DNA of 64,000 nt, taken from positions 124,001 through 188,000 of the forward strand of contig WIXG01000084.1 in assembly GCA_009869945.1 (NCBI GenBank), in the 5' to 3' direction. The DNA is from Mesaphorura yosii (lineage: Eukaryota > Arthropoda > Collembola > Poduromorpha > Tullbergiidae). The notes under the pieces were generated by a model, which saw only the letters and a list, made by a program, of their open reading frames with translations, did no database searches and was not told the DNA's origin. This document shows positions 11,606 through 24,502 of this stretch, one piece after another. Every line of letters begins with the position of its first letter. The first letter of the stretch is position 1. The position numbers and the translations under genes were made by a program.

Positions 11606-14600
11606 TAATATCTATATTAAAATCATCGAAGTTTCGCATACCCAAGATTAGCGAATTAACGACCAGCGCAATAATATAAGGTGACATGCAGTGATGCAAA
11701 GGCATTAAGGAAATTGACTCATTTTGCGATCAACTTTACACAAAAGAGAAAAATTCTCAACAATTTCATGCTAAATGTGTCAACATCAACATCCGTTGAA
11801 TGGGTCCAGCGCAACGATTGGTGCTTGTAAACATCTGACCAAGCGTAAAAGCGTGACTGAACCATCTCAAACAGAGGTCAAGTGAAGTTATCAAGAAAAG
11901 AAGCTACCGCTGCTGATTTTTTTGCCATCCTGTACACGGTAATTCATTCCTGCGCTGTCCCATAAATGTGTACGTACATTTACTCATAAAACTGCGTTTA
12001 ATTCATTCCAGTCCAAGCAGGATCCAAGTAATCTAAGATTCAAATTTCATTACGTCCGTAGGTTGTAAAAAGTCTTACGCAAATCGAATTTATGAGCAAA
12101 TTCCACATCTGGTTTCAATAAATTGAAGCTAGTCTCGAATCCCCGTCCGTGTATGCATCCCACATTCACATGTGCTGATTATTACGTAAAAAATTAGCAA
12201 GTACAGCTTAAATTGCGTATTGGTGTTTACAGTTTCTTCAACCCAGCCATGGCTTGGCATTTTTCATGCCTGTGATTTTATTCCTGATTAATTTACATTT
12301 CGCGTAAAAATCGTTGTGTGTGCAGAATTAATCAGTTGTGTCGTTGCCTTGCCTGGTATATGGCATGGCATGTGATTTATGCTGAATTTACATTTACAAG
12401 CAACAAGTGAGGATGTAACGTAAGCGAATTATCAATCAACTTCATTCATATTTCAGTTTCAGGGCAATGGAATGGATTAAAACTACTACTACGGCAATTT
12501 CGCAATAATCTCCGCTCGTTTCTGCGACCAGCGTGGAAGATGACATTATTAAATGTACTTCTATGCCATGCTATACACTTTCGTGGTATCTTGAGATGCG
12601 ATGTGACTGCGAGTGGAGTGGAAGGGTTAAGGAAAAACAACCTGTCAAAGTCAAGAGTCAAGATGCTCGTAGTAATTTCGTAATACAATAATACAATAGG
12701 AAGAATCTTGTAATCTTATCTCAAGTTTCTTAAAAAATATGTTTGCACACAAGTCCTTGAAGAGGCATTGACTTCTTCGGCGACGGACGAGCTGGCTCGG
12801 TCCATAATTCTTTTCATAATTATATCTCCTTTTGTCAGTTTTGCGTTTTTGCGTGACTGCGACTACTTTTACTGTAACGGTGACATGGCATAATTTTGAT
12901 TGGGCTGGACTTTAGACTTGACATGGATTCATTAAATGATTCCCATTGAACTTGGATTCTGAGGTCTCAGTTGAACGTGCAACTGTTCACGTAAATGAAG
13001 ACGGCGATTAACAAGAAGCTCGCTTCTTGCGTACTTATAAATAATTAATTACACCTAATCTCAAGAGCATGCCCGTGACAAAGGTCAACCGCGCATCCAC
13101 TACATCACAATCTACATGCACTGATGCTTTATCTTGAAAAATTCAATAATTCGATTTTTGTTTACAGGTCTCGGTCTCAAATTGCGAAAACAACATTGTC
13201 TGTCGTCTTGCCTTGGCCAGGATGGATTCTGTGAATTGAACTCGTGAGCGGAATTGTTTTGACGACGACGCACTACGCATGTGATCGCGAACTTGACCCA
13301 AATTGTAAATTACGGCTTAATTGTAAGGAATTGCGTTTTGCGCACAATCTTCAAGATCCTTCGGGTAAATATTCGCTCGCTCACTAGGATTACGAACTGA
13401 ATTGCGAGGAAATGCGTACAGCGAGCGAGTAAGTCAACTTTTGAACGCATGGTAGCAATAACAATAACCATAAAGTTTGCGATTAACTCAAGCTGAGCGG
13501 CGGTCATTACCATTTAGGCGAGAATTTAAGCGTATTTCCATTCATGAAACTGCGTTCTACAACTTTGTTTACAAAGTTTACGATTATGAGCGTGAGTTTA
13601 GATTGTTTATAGGTTATTAACTCGTAAAAATGAAATTTCATACTCTTACTCTTTGCGCCACGCATTCCGCATGCTAATCGCGGTCGCGGATCGCTCGCTG
13701 TGCCTGGTCCCGCAAGATAATGGGCCACAACACAATACAAAAGAGTACATATAAATTGGTTCGCGGTGCCGGATGTGGGCGCCAGCGAGCAATTCAATCT
13801 AGTAATTCACAGAAGAACAATATTAGCAAGGTGACTCTCACTTATATGCATTCTTATACACTCGAAAAGTCAACAAAATCACCAAACTGTAAATATTTTC
13901 ATATCCATAAGTAAACATGGTGTATAACTTTGATCGTTATTCCATTCATTCAGCTCCGGGATGTGCTTGGAATGGGAATGGATCCCTGTTGTGCCTGAAA
14001 CACAAGTATTTAGGGCCAACCCACAATTCCCAGAAATAAGATACAATTTTCTGGCAAAAACAATCCAAAATGGCTCACATCTGTTCATCATTGCTTTCAA
14101 ATACACACAAAAAACTGACTAATCGTGAGCCTACGCTGACACGCTGTGCCGCTTGAATAAAGATGAATCGGATGACGATGACTTCATTACTTCTGCTTGT
14201 GAAACTCATCCACCCGCATAAAATTGGCATTGCATGGTTATGACAGTGTCGCAACCCAACGCATAGCACCAAATTGGAAGCACGTACTACGCAAGCCGAC
14301 ACAGTCATTTAGTTAGTCATTCATTTTAGCTGTAATCATTTCAACATATAAACAAACTCAAGTCGAATAACTGCTCTTGTTTACACTCCATGCCGCATTA
14401 AATTGAATTTCGCATTTCGCAAGAAGAAGTCGGCCCTGCTATCAGCAGCACAGCCCAGCCTACTTTTTATTCTGAGAGAAATGCAATACAAATGCTGCAG
14501 GGTTTCTTGGTAATGACTCAATGACATCATTTCGCGATGTGTTCAGAAATTCATACCAAGAAACGTACACTAGTCGTGTCTCCGTTTTTGTCTTTACCGC

Positions 14601-17600
14601 AGCCGCATCATTGCAAGCAAGTGGAATTAATATTCTTGTACTGTGCTGTGCGTTCTATTTTTGGGAACAGTCACAGGACTTTCTTTTGAGACGATGCCTA
14701 TCTTAATGCATGCTTCATGCTCGTCTTCGATCCGATCCATAGTCGAACGGGGAACTTGACGCACTTGTCAGCATTTTATGCCTGCACGCTCCGAGTGGTT
14801 GCTGACCCAATCCAAGGTGTACTTAATAATTCATGATTGTTTTTGTTTTTATGGCCCAAATTGACTTTTGACAATACTAAATTTTTCTGTACCATACCTG
14901 CACGGTACAAAAATGCTTGCCATTTCCTCCCAAAGAACAAAGTCTTGGCTGATCGCAGAGCACTCAGTATTTTTCCATCATTTGAAATATAACCTCAATT
15001 ATGTCATGTTTTTTTGCTTGTTGTTTTCTTTTAATTGGGGCAGCATTCATGCCTGCCATGCGATTCAATGCTTTCTCTTCTTGCGTTCTGCCATGCCTTG
15101 CACGCAGAGAATTTCTAAATCAGCTCAAATTCGCGTGAGTTGGCAGTGTAAACAAATTTTCCACGTGGACCGCCCCGTGAAGCAAATTGGCACTGCACTG
15201 CGCTGATTGACTGACACAAAGGCAACACTGCTCAGGTTTAAGCCTTCAAATTCAAATTAGCACAGCAGTCAACGCTGTTTACAAGTTCGCCATTCTCGAC
15301 TTGCCAATTTTGTGTCGTGCCATTGCCTTGCGTTCCTTCGTTTTCTAGCGCGAGGTTAGTTTGTAACAAATACATGAAAAGGCAAGTGAGAGTAGACAGT
15401 AGGAGCAGGATGATGATGAAGTGATACGAACTGAGGTAACATCTCCTCTGCTCTGACTGCGTACATTATGCGTAGTTCGCTAGGACGCCCATTGAGTCGA
15501 CCTGAACTATTTCTGACAAGTGCAAAGTTACCATTTACCATTTGTCACTGCCTTCGTGCCTTCCCTTGAAAATACAGAAATTAAATCGAGGATGACAAAT
15601 TGTCACTTTGTAGGCCGTGTTTATGTGCTATTTTGGGCCGAAACAATATTACTAGAGAACGCGTATCGCGCACGGTGTACGCAACGCGTTTAGCCTGAAA
15701 TGAGATCCTGCCCTGCCTGAGCCTGGTGATGATGAGTACATGTGTCCTTTTCGTTACATAGATAGTAGATCATAAGATCAGCGGTCGTATGTTTACCTTT
15801 GGCAGATGACTACGACTATGACGAACAGGGTCTAATCCTCGTGATTGCTATCAGTTTTGACGGCCAAGAGGCAGAGAGCACATAAAGGCGAAAACGAAAA
15901 GGTGAACTCATCATACGGGAATGCATCTGATCGGAAACGGAGAAAGAGCAAAAGTAAAATGCAAAGGCTAAAATACTGTACACGGCATTGCATTGACGTC
16001 TGAGCGACTGTAATTTGAGAACTTCACGAAAATCGCAATTAGTGGGGCCGTGAGACGAAGAAAAGAAAACATCAACCGGCTGGCCCAAGATCATTACGGA
16101 TTACTGGGATTACGGAAGTGAATTCCTTTGGAAACATTACATCATGAAATGAAACAAGGCAGCCATGTTCCATGTATCATATGATTCATTAATCCTATCT
16201 TATGTCGCATCAGATCTCACGTGTAAGCAAAAATCTGCTTACTCCTGGCGCTGCCACTACTGCGCAATAAAAAAAAGAGCCAACGGAAGAATCGTCGACA
16301 TAAACACAGACTTAAGCAAAGATACCTGTTTGCGTTCGCAGTTATTTGCATGTCACCGCCCGCCACAATTTATTTACCGACGGTGCGAACGCGAACGTCG
16401 AACGTGAATGAGACAACGGACGACCGGAAGGCGAGTCACCGTTTTCAGATTGCAAGTTTGTAAACAAACATCGCGCCTTGTTTCTATTTGTAGTGCATAC
16501 TAAGCGATAATTTGGCATTTGCATTTTAACAAGCCAAGCCAAACTTCGCAGTTGTCTGCGAATTCCAATCCCAAGTTTGAGTTGAGCTGCATAGCGTCGC
16601 GTCTCACGTCGCAGATCGCAGTCGCATTGAAATTAGCGACTATCAAAAGGCAATGGCGAGATGCACAAGAAAAGAAGACACGAAAACACACAACAACGTA
16701 TTTGGCATTTACACTGCATTTACGAGAATACGAGTAAATAATTCAATTGAAATCGGTGACGTCATTTGTTTGGCTTTAAGTTCAAGTCCGAGGCACGAGC
16801 CTGTCTCTCTGGGCATTGGCATGGATGGACCCAGGCTTAGCTCACATTGCATGCATTGTCTAAGGAGGCAAGCGGCCCGTGCGTTCCAACGAACGAGGAA
16901 AAGTTCCAGCCTGGCTCAGCTCTGGCTTGAGACACGCTATTAAGCCAGAACCAAAACATATTTTGCAACACCACAGCGTACAGCGAAAGGCACAGGCCCA
17001 GAAAACAATAACAACGTACAAGCATTAGCATTAGCAGTAACGACCAACGACGTCAAAGGCAAAGGCGCACCAATCTCCACGAGCCGTCTCAAGTCGTAGA
17101 ATCCAGCAGACATCCAGAAAACACTCCAAAACGTCACAGCCTGCAATCTGACGTGGCGTATTACGATGCAATGATTCCAGAATGAGTGTGGTGAATAGCA
17201 AATAGGCATATCGTGGTTTTGGTAATGCAATCTGGATTTTTCTGCATAACATGCATTTTGTAAGCAAATCTCACATTAAGTATCTCTCTCATGACGCATC
17301 AAACTAACCACCCAGTTAGCTGGCATTGGTGCAATAACAATGGCCAGGGTCGTAAACACAAGCATAAACAGGACTATTATGATCATCTTGTCAGTAACTA
17401 CGTGTAAGCGACAAATTAGGGTAGACATTGAATTTATATGACTTGCTCTTGACTGTTGACTCTGGCTGTAATGCGTCAACAATTCCCAAATTGGGAAAAC
17501 AAACCCAAGCCCCGGCCAGTGCGATGGGCGAATGAAGTTAGTAGCAGCCAGTGGCAGTAACAGGCAATGCATGCAAAGCGCTCGCTCAGGACAGCGACCA

Positions 17601-18660
17601 ACGACCATGGTCAATCACTTCGTCAGGTGTGGAGTAGACAGCGAGTCAGAGTAGAAAACGTTCACCTGCAGCAGCAAACAGCGCAACATTGTTTTCGTAA
17701 ACATGAGAACGTAAACAACAATCAAGGCGAGGTGTTTCATCCTGGCCTGGCTTCGATTGTTGTTGTTTTCGAGACTAAGTGGAATGGAATGTTGTTATCA
17801 TATCAAAAAATTCCTGCAACAATGTTTTGGGTCTTTGCAACATTGTTTGCGTGATGCGATCATGACTTAAAGCATGTGTACGAGGAGCGGATGGGTACAA
17901 AGAGCAAAAGCAAAGCAAAAGCATGCTCCAAACAAACTTCAGGCACAAGGATGGTGCTGATTTCAGCATCATAACATCATTATCTTCATCACCTCATACA
18001 AATTTTCGCACCAGGCAGGCCTCTCGCATTCAGCGTTCACATTTCGCGTGAATCATGTTCGCCATTCATGATTTCATCCAATCTCAAAATGCGTCTTAGA
18101 AAGATACGTCGCATCCGTGCATTCGAATAGGACCATGCATGATGAATGCGAGCGAAGCTATAATTGTAGTAGTAATTGGACCTCATCATCACCAGTCGAG
18201 GCCAGTTATCAAAAGTACTTTGCTTTTTCCTACTTACTACTTGCCATGCTTCGGCCAGATGTACCAGCGACGAAACTTTGTATCGCATCATATGGCGGAA
18301 TGACATGACGATGTCGGCGATGGTAAAGGTTAATATTCCATTCATCGCGTGAATCGCGTCCGTCTGTCTTGATCGCGGTACGCGAATGGGATGCTGATGA
18401 TGCAAACCGTGCGTCCTGTGTCGTCGTGCCTGTCGAGTCATCTCATTTTATCAACCAGCGACAGAGTAGCAAAGCGTGGGCTTGAAAAGACGGAGAGCGA
18501 GATCACAACCACAAATATTTTCATTTGACAAGAGACTCCAAGACGTAAACAACAATTTCATCAGATTGCATCTCAACCATATCACTCGACTCGTAAAAGG
18601 GTTTCATTTTTTATTGTGTCATAGTCGTCAATAAAAGCATCACATTGCTTTTGAATCAAC

Positions 18661-18678
18661 ATGAAAGCGCTTCAAGCT
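18661..18678 (+). other. Possible short 5' exon (ATG followed by splice donor)
   Basis: ATGAAAGCGCTTCAAGCT is directly followed by GTAAGTAAAA, a strong donor. No matching acceptor or downstream exon could be assigned, so it may be a leader exon of an unseen transcript or chance. Confidence 0.12.
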
Positions 18679-19479
18679 GTAAGTAAAAACCTGTGCCAGT
18701 GCCAGTGCCCGTTGCAGAAATAAATACCAAAATTGTACATCAAGTACGAGAAACAGTGTTGTGAGTACGAATTATGAGCACGGCGTTGTAAATCTGTCAT
18801 GTGAAAACGAACTTCCTATTTACTACGTCGTGTAGTGAGTAAAGAGCCCGAGCTTAATGGAATCGCGAATCGCGTGCTTTTCGCATTGGCACGCATTTTG
18901 GCGAGGCAGCGACGCAAGAACCTTAACAGACAACATCTGACTGAGGAAAGTTCAGTTGTTAATCAACGCTCGAACCGTGCAGACTTTGCGTGCAGATTCA
19001 ATGCACTCTTTTGTTGTGGTAAAAGTGAGACAACTTTGCTGCACGTGCGAAACGTTATCGCATCTGCGTCTAGTGTGAATTCCAGTTGCCAGACCGAGAC
19101 TTCCTAGAATTATCCGAATTCCCAGCTTAGGCTAGACTGATGAGTAAATGGGACAGACGACACATGGAATTTACGTCCGTCCACAAGTGACAAAGCAAAG
19201 TAAAGTGAAGTGAATTGGAAGCCCTGACACGAGCAAGACAAGACTAAAGAACAAGACAGCAGTGGTCAACACCGCGATAATTAACCAGAGGAGTTGGGAT
19301 TTCTTCTGTGGTTAGTTTATCAGTAATTTGCCGTCTAGCCCTCAACAAACTGAGACACTGTGACTGTTTTCGGTTGGGTGTTTTTGTTTGCTGTGTTGCG
19401 CTGCGCTCTGGTTTGGTCAACATCGTGCAAAACATTGCAGACTGCAGAGCCAGACATATGCAAGCTGACCATCAATTGA

Positions 19480-19526
19480 TATATAAACCCGAAGATTGTT
19501 TTCGTGCCTGAATTAATTCAGTCAGT
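19480..19526 (+). promoter_or_regulatory. TATA box and arthropod-type initiator of the carotenoid oxygenase gene
   Basis: TATATAAA starts at 19480, followed by TTCAGTCAGT at 19517-19526, which holds two TCAGT initiator words of the arthropod type. The distance from TATA to the first is about 40 bases, slightly longer than the usual 30. The start codon at 19556 follows, so the leader would be about 35 bases. It is a regulated-looking core promoter, unlike the TATA-less housekeeping genes nearby. Confidence 0.55.
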
Positions 19527-19555
19527 GTTCAATCAACTCTCAAGCAAACGCAACC

Positions 19556-22424
19556 ATGTTGCAGAAGAAACAAGTAGCAGATGTTTACGGTGTCAAGCAC
19601 CGAAGCTTTCAACAACAACTCCAGAAACAGAAGCAGTTGGAGGCAGCCTCACCTGTGAAAGCGTTCGGACAAATTCAAGGTAAGGGTTCAGTTTCCAATT
19701 AGTATTACGTACTACGTACAACGACCCACACGGCGGGCGTCTGCCAGTCCTTCAGGTCCGTCAGTCCCATGTGTTGTACGCGATTTTACTCTATTGTATA
19801 ATTGAGGGGTAAAAGTGTAATTTGTTTTTATTGACGGATTTAATCGTTCACAGGAGAAATTCCACCATGGGTCGAAGGCACATTACTCCGATACGACTCT
19901 GGAACAAGTGCCACTAGCATCGGCAAAAAAGAGGACGTTGATCCGAAATCAATGAATGCAAATTCCCAAGAAAACCAAAACAGTATTCATCGCTTCATTG
20001 TTTCGAATGGAAGGGTAAGCGAACGAACGACAATTACTTTTATGTTTTATAGGTACAAGCACAATAAATTTTTGTTGGTTACTGCTCTGCGTGACAAAGG
20101 CTTTGCTTTTGCACTTTGTGTGCTAATTTAATGAGTGCGTGCATGGGTAACATGAAACATGCTTTCTCCTTCCGCAGGTGTCTCTAGAACAATGTTCTCT
20201 GCCCAAGAGGTCATGGAAAAAACGAAGAGCAAGTAGCAGCGCCTCGTCGCTCGGATCGATCCGCAAGGAATTGTTTGGAATGCCAAACTGCCCAGACCAC
20301 GATCAATACTCGAGACTCGAAAGGATAATGAGCAGATTCGAACAAATTTTGGTCAACTCAATGACGACCCTCTGCGACAGCTGCAGTGCCAACCTGTGCT
20401 TCTTCGGAGAGCAGTTGTACGCAATCACAGACTCGTCAACGGAGGTGCAAAGACTCGACCCAGAAAACATGAAAGTCATGGAAAATGTAAGCACGGGATA
20501 TTTCTTTAGAATTCGCCTGTCGTTCATTGTTTTGTCGATCGGGGTTCATGAGTTCATGGTGCGTGATACAAAACGACAAAATGTAGGAATATAAAGTAGC
20601 ATTTTCCTCATAAACGACTTCTCAGGAACCCATACGAGGAAGTCATGTTCGTCAGTTGCGAGAACTGATATGAAATTATTGAGAAGCGGCCTATCCGCCC
20701 GTTTTGACGATTTGTCACTGTAATGGTTTGTGTTTACTCTTAACAGATACACATTTCCGATGTGGTTCCTGTGAACACATTTACTGCCCATCCTCATGTG
20801 CTGGAAGACGGTTCCGTCTTGAACATTGGAAACTGTGCAATTAACGACCAAACTAAACCACAGTACTACGTTGTCCATACGCCGCCTGGACGCAACAGTG
20901 AAGGTAAATACAAAGCAACAATAATGCGAAAGCAGCGTTTTCAGAGGCAAATTGAGACAAATGAGTTTCAAGATATCTGACGTGGTTTCTTTTCCTCTGA
21001 ATTACAGGAAGTGTTCTGAAAGATTCCATTATTCTTGCCAGTATTCCGTCTCGGTGGAAGTTCAACCAAAGCTACTACCACAGTTTTGGGCTCACTGGAG
21101 ACAAACTCGTCTTCATCGAGCAGCCACTGCGTCTCAGCGTCAGTCAAACGCTGTGGTCCCGACTTTGGGGGAAACCAGTCTCCACGTCAGCTTTGAAATG
21201 GTACTCCAACGAAAAGGTCAGTATCACAAAGTCATTCCAAGCATTTGCGTCTTTATTTCCATCGAAAGAAAGAGACGAGGGGACGGCTGAGTTAGAGGTT
21301 GGGTTTCTATTTTACTAGTAATTGGAAGTTATGTCAGTCAGCTCAGTCACAAGTTGACATTACGATGCGATGTGCGCTCAAGATCAAAGTCGAGACAGTA
21401 GACAATAACCCTCTTTCTTTAAAGCAGTTCGCATTTGCACCCGCGCCGTGCCAATTGCGAAACTTATTATTGTGTTTTGCCTTGCAGACTCAAATCTTTG
21501 TGACATCACTATCAAACGGTCAAGTGAGTCCAGTCACTTATTGGACAGATAAGCTGTTTGTGTTCCATCACATCAATACGTTCGAGGAGAACGGCTGTTT
21601 GATTATGGACGTCATCGGCTATGACTCTGGACAGGTACGCCTCAGCTAAATCTTATAAAAATGCAGTACACGCATTATCAAAGACCACCTATTTGAATTA
21701 TTTATTGCCTTGTTTTTCGCAGTGCATCGCGGAATTGGCAATGCAGCGGCTGAATGGAATTGCTAACAAGAGATCTGCCAAGAGGAGCAAGTCCTCAAAG
21801 CCCTACAATCCCACTGCACGAAGATACATCCTTCCGTTGCTTGTGCCGCCCCTCTGCCCCTTGGGAACTAATTTGCTAGAAGACTTGTACCCGACAACAG
21901 CACAAGCCATTTATCATGGTCCAGATTCAGTCCAGCTAATCCCCGAGTATTTGTACAACCAGAGCTTTGAACTACCAAAAATTAACAACACAAGACATGG
22001 TCTCAAGTACATGTACGCGTACGGAGTCTCGAACAATAACAAGTCGGACTCGGACAAGGAAGCTTTGCCGAACATGGTAATTAAGACTTGAGATCATTAG
22101 TCCATGGGTTACGAGTTCAAGTCTGACAGTCTTTCTTTCTGTTTTCAGATCGTGAAGCTAAATGTGACAACATCGGAGTCCGTGTCATGGAGTGAAGATG
22201 GCAAGATATGTGTTTGTGAGCCGGTCTACGTCCCGAACCCGGAGAGCAAGGATGAGGATGATGGTGTGTTGCTGGTAACCCTTCAGAGCTTAGAAAACTC
22301 GGATAAGGTGACTCTTCTCATGCTGGATGCTGAAATAATGTCCGAACTCGCGAGGGTGGAATTTCAGACAAAAGAGCCGATTAGTCATTCTTCTCATGGG
22401 CCATGGATACCGTCTAATAAGTAG
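19556..22424 (+). CDS. Carotenoid oxygenase (BCO/ninaB-type, RPE65 family)
   Basis: This non-haem iron enzyme cleaves carotenoids; relatives make retinal for visual pigment or shorten carotenoids asymmetrically. Eight exons: 19556-19679, 19854-20014, 20178-20486, 20747-20903, 21008-21216, 21488-21634, 21723-22076 and 22149-22424, giving 578 residues. The four iron-binding histidines fall in the expected contexts: TAHPH (211-215), YYHSFG (His275), FHHIN (347-348) and HGPW (His570). GEIPPWVEGTLLRYDSG near residue 42 is the family N terminus. A basic, Ser-rich insert (about residues 105-125) is not typical of the family. There is no signal peptide, so it is probably cytosolic. AATAAA is at 22659. 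Whether it is a BCO1, BCO2 or isomerase-type enzyme cannot be told by eye. Confidence 0.93.
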
Positions 22425-22771
22425 GTTAAATTTGATTTCTTTCACAGTATTTCGCATTAGCTTGAGACTCGGTCGCAAAACCCGAGTAGTTATGAATATT
22501 AACCCATACTTACTTAACTTATATAACCGTTAGCCACGCAATACCAATTTTGTACATAGAACTTAGTAATCTCTTTAGCCTTAGTTGATCAACTTCAAGT
22601 CACTTTATGATCTGATCTGATAATGTAAGTTGTATTTTTGTAACTATTTTACAAACTCAATAAAATTTATCACACTTTAAAAGGAATTCATTTTATTTGC
22701 ACATTTTAACCATCATTGTGTCAGTGTATCACAAATACTTCGAAACCTAGTGACTAAACAGTGGTGTGGTT
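22425..22771. other. Convergent 3' intergenic region
   Basis: The carotenoid oxygenase AATAAA (22659-22664) and a minus-strand AATAAA for the hydrolase (22692-22697) lie about 30 bases apart and face each other. The two 3' untranslated regions therefore probably overlap. No other feature was seen. Confidence 0.6.
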
Positions 22772-23955
22772 TTATCTTAGTGCAGCACTAATTAATGGTG
22801 CCATCAAGTCTGGCTCATTCATGTGCACAAAATGCGTGCCAGGCACAAAATGAAGTTGAACGTTCTCATTGTGCTTATTCAACTCTTCGACCAATTCTTC
22901 CGTATTGTCTGTCCTAGGTATGCCAGGTATCCCAAAGCTACCAGCATCGCCTGGCTCTGCCTTGAGAACCGTCACGGGACAATTCACTGCAGCCACGAAC
23001 TTCTTCCACTGCTCCATGCTGAAGCGCCCAGCCGGAGCAATTGTAGCTCGGAGGTCATGAGAAAACACATATTTCCCATCCGGCAATTTCTTTGCACCAC
23101 GCTCCAGAAGGCGCTCGCACGCTCTCCAATTCACAGTCTTCTGTCTACCTTGATAAAGCTTTTGCAGAATTTCTTCGTATGTCAGCGAATCAACCGGCTT
23201 TCCTTTGGCAAGTTTTTCGTCGATAGTGATCTGGCGTTCCATCACGTACTTGATGTAAGGAATTGGATCCGGAAAGGAGAGAGGATGAAGGTCAATGGCT
23301 ATCAGACGATCTGTTAATCTGGAAAAAATTGAAAGTGCGTATGCTGATGAATGTACCGGTGGCACCAGACACAACTTCCGAACTTTGGAATCTTAAATCT
23401 TACTCGGGATATACCGCTGAGAAAAGGAGTGAACTCACAGCGCCATGAGAATGTCCCATCAGTATGACCTTTGGTGAGCCCAAGTACGTGTACGCACGCA
23501 ATATAGTCTTACAACCATCGACAGTGCCATCATAATGACCAGACGTTAAGTGCGACGACAAACCGTGGCCAGGAAAATCGACGCAGAGCACCGTCATATT
23601 CGGCTTCATTATCAGCGGGAGAAGGCCTTGGAATGATGCTAAATTATCCAGAGTTCCATGCGTACAAATCACGGGAGGCAGCTTTTTGGCAGATGAACTT
23701 TCTTCGCTCTTCCACACCTGCCCTGCAAATCAGTCCCAATATTAGTTAGGGCCGGTGTGAGACCTTTTATCCGTCACAAGCAAATTGTTAACCACCTGCT
23801 AAAGTCCCCGCCCCTGATGGTATTGTAATTTCTTCAATTGTGTAATTGCAATTTTTGTTGGAAGTGGACTTGACACTTGCACCTGCGCTGCTTAATGTTT
23901 TTCGATAATGACCCGGGAGAATTGGCGAACACACGCGCCGAATGCTGCTAAACAT
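22772..23955 (-). CDS. Serine hydrolase-like protein (SERHL/kraken-type alpha/beta hydrolase)
   Basis: This is a predicted alpha/beta hydrolase of the SERHL (fly kraken) group; the physiological substrate is unknown. Exons are 23796-23955, 23404-23722 and 22772-23318, giving 341 residues. The oxyanion segment is PPVICTHGTLDNLASF. VDFPGHGLSSH follows, and the nucleophile elbow is GHSHG with Ser145. Near the end PGTHFVHMNEPD supplies the catalytic His. FSHDLRA and the cap region agree with the family. The first exon encodes MFSSIRRVCSPILPGHYRK and further Ser and Lys residues with no acidic residue, which looks like a mitochondrial presequence; that is my inference, since family members are often peroxisomal. 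The first donor (GTGGTT) is weak but the phase fits. It is convergent with the carotenoid oxygenase. Confidence 0.88.
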
Positions 23956-24502
23956 TGTTTAATATCCAATATTTGTTGTTAGTGTGAAGTTGTGATGCAG
24001 AACTAAAAATCTCTCCCGGTCAATTGTTAAATAAATGCAGCCTCGTCTCATGACTTGCATCTTGAGTCTCGTACTCATATCGTGTACAGCACAATGTAGC
24101 AGTTTTATTGGATTCTCATGGCTTAACCTGGCAGAAATGGAATACTACTTTAGTCAAGAGTGCAGTGCCTCACTCATATAACTTCTGGCCATGACCTTGC
24201 TCGTCAGTGTCGTCTTAATTCAGCGTTGAAAGTCCGAATTATGATGTATGAAGCTTTCTCCGTTTCATTCTTGGTAACCATGTTGATGGTTGTACCTCCA
24301 GGATTAGCCCGTATAAAGTAAACCATCGATTTTCATTTTATATCAGATTCAAACAATTAAATTACATGAAGGCAACTAAAACTTGTAGCATAAACAATAA
24401 AACGATCATACATAATACATGCACTGTTATTAACCATAGGTTGCGACTTGAACTGAGTCTCCAGCAGTGTTCAGAAGATACTCCGAGGAAACCATGAATC
24501 CC
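23956..24502. other. Intergenic region, SERHL-type gene to RBM42
   Basis: These 547 bases hold the promoter of the hydrolase on the left and the 3' untranslated region of RBM42 on the right. Both genes run leftward. No coding signal or repeat was seen. Confidence 0.5.

Larger units (their letters stand above)
10140..19555. other. 9.4 kb gene-poor interval between kinesin-9 and the carotenoid oxygenase
   Basis: No gene of recognisable family is present here on either strand. ORFs are short and lack conserved composition, and there is no transposon or retroelement signature. The interval holds a 41-codon cysteine-rich ORF (10291-10425), exon-like fragments at about 10.64-11.16 kb, a cluster of ACAATTGT-type palindromes at about 11.43-11.60 kb, and a short ATG-plus-donor segment at 18661. 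The rest is AT-rich sequence with scattered CATTGCAT and TTGCATTT words but no clean repeat unit. Distal regulatory sequence or noncoding RNA are both possible. Its size stands out against the dense neighbourhood on the left. Confidence 0.6.

Noticed and set aside
13500-17900. Several overlapping 60-130 codon frames on both strands
   Set aside because: Short, mostly with non-family composition, and not joinable by good splice sites. Consistent with chance in a noncoding block of about 40% GC.
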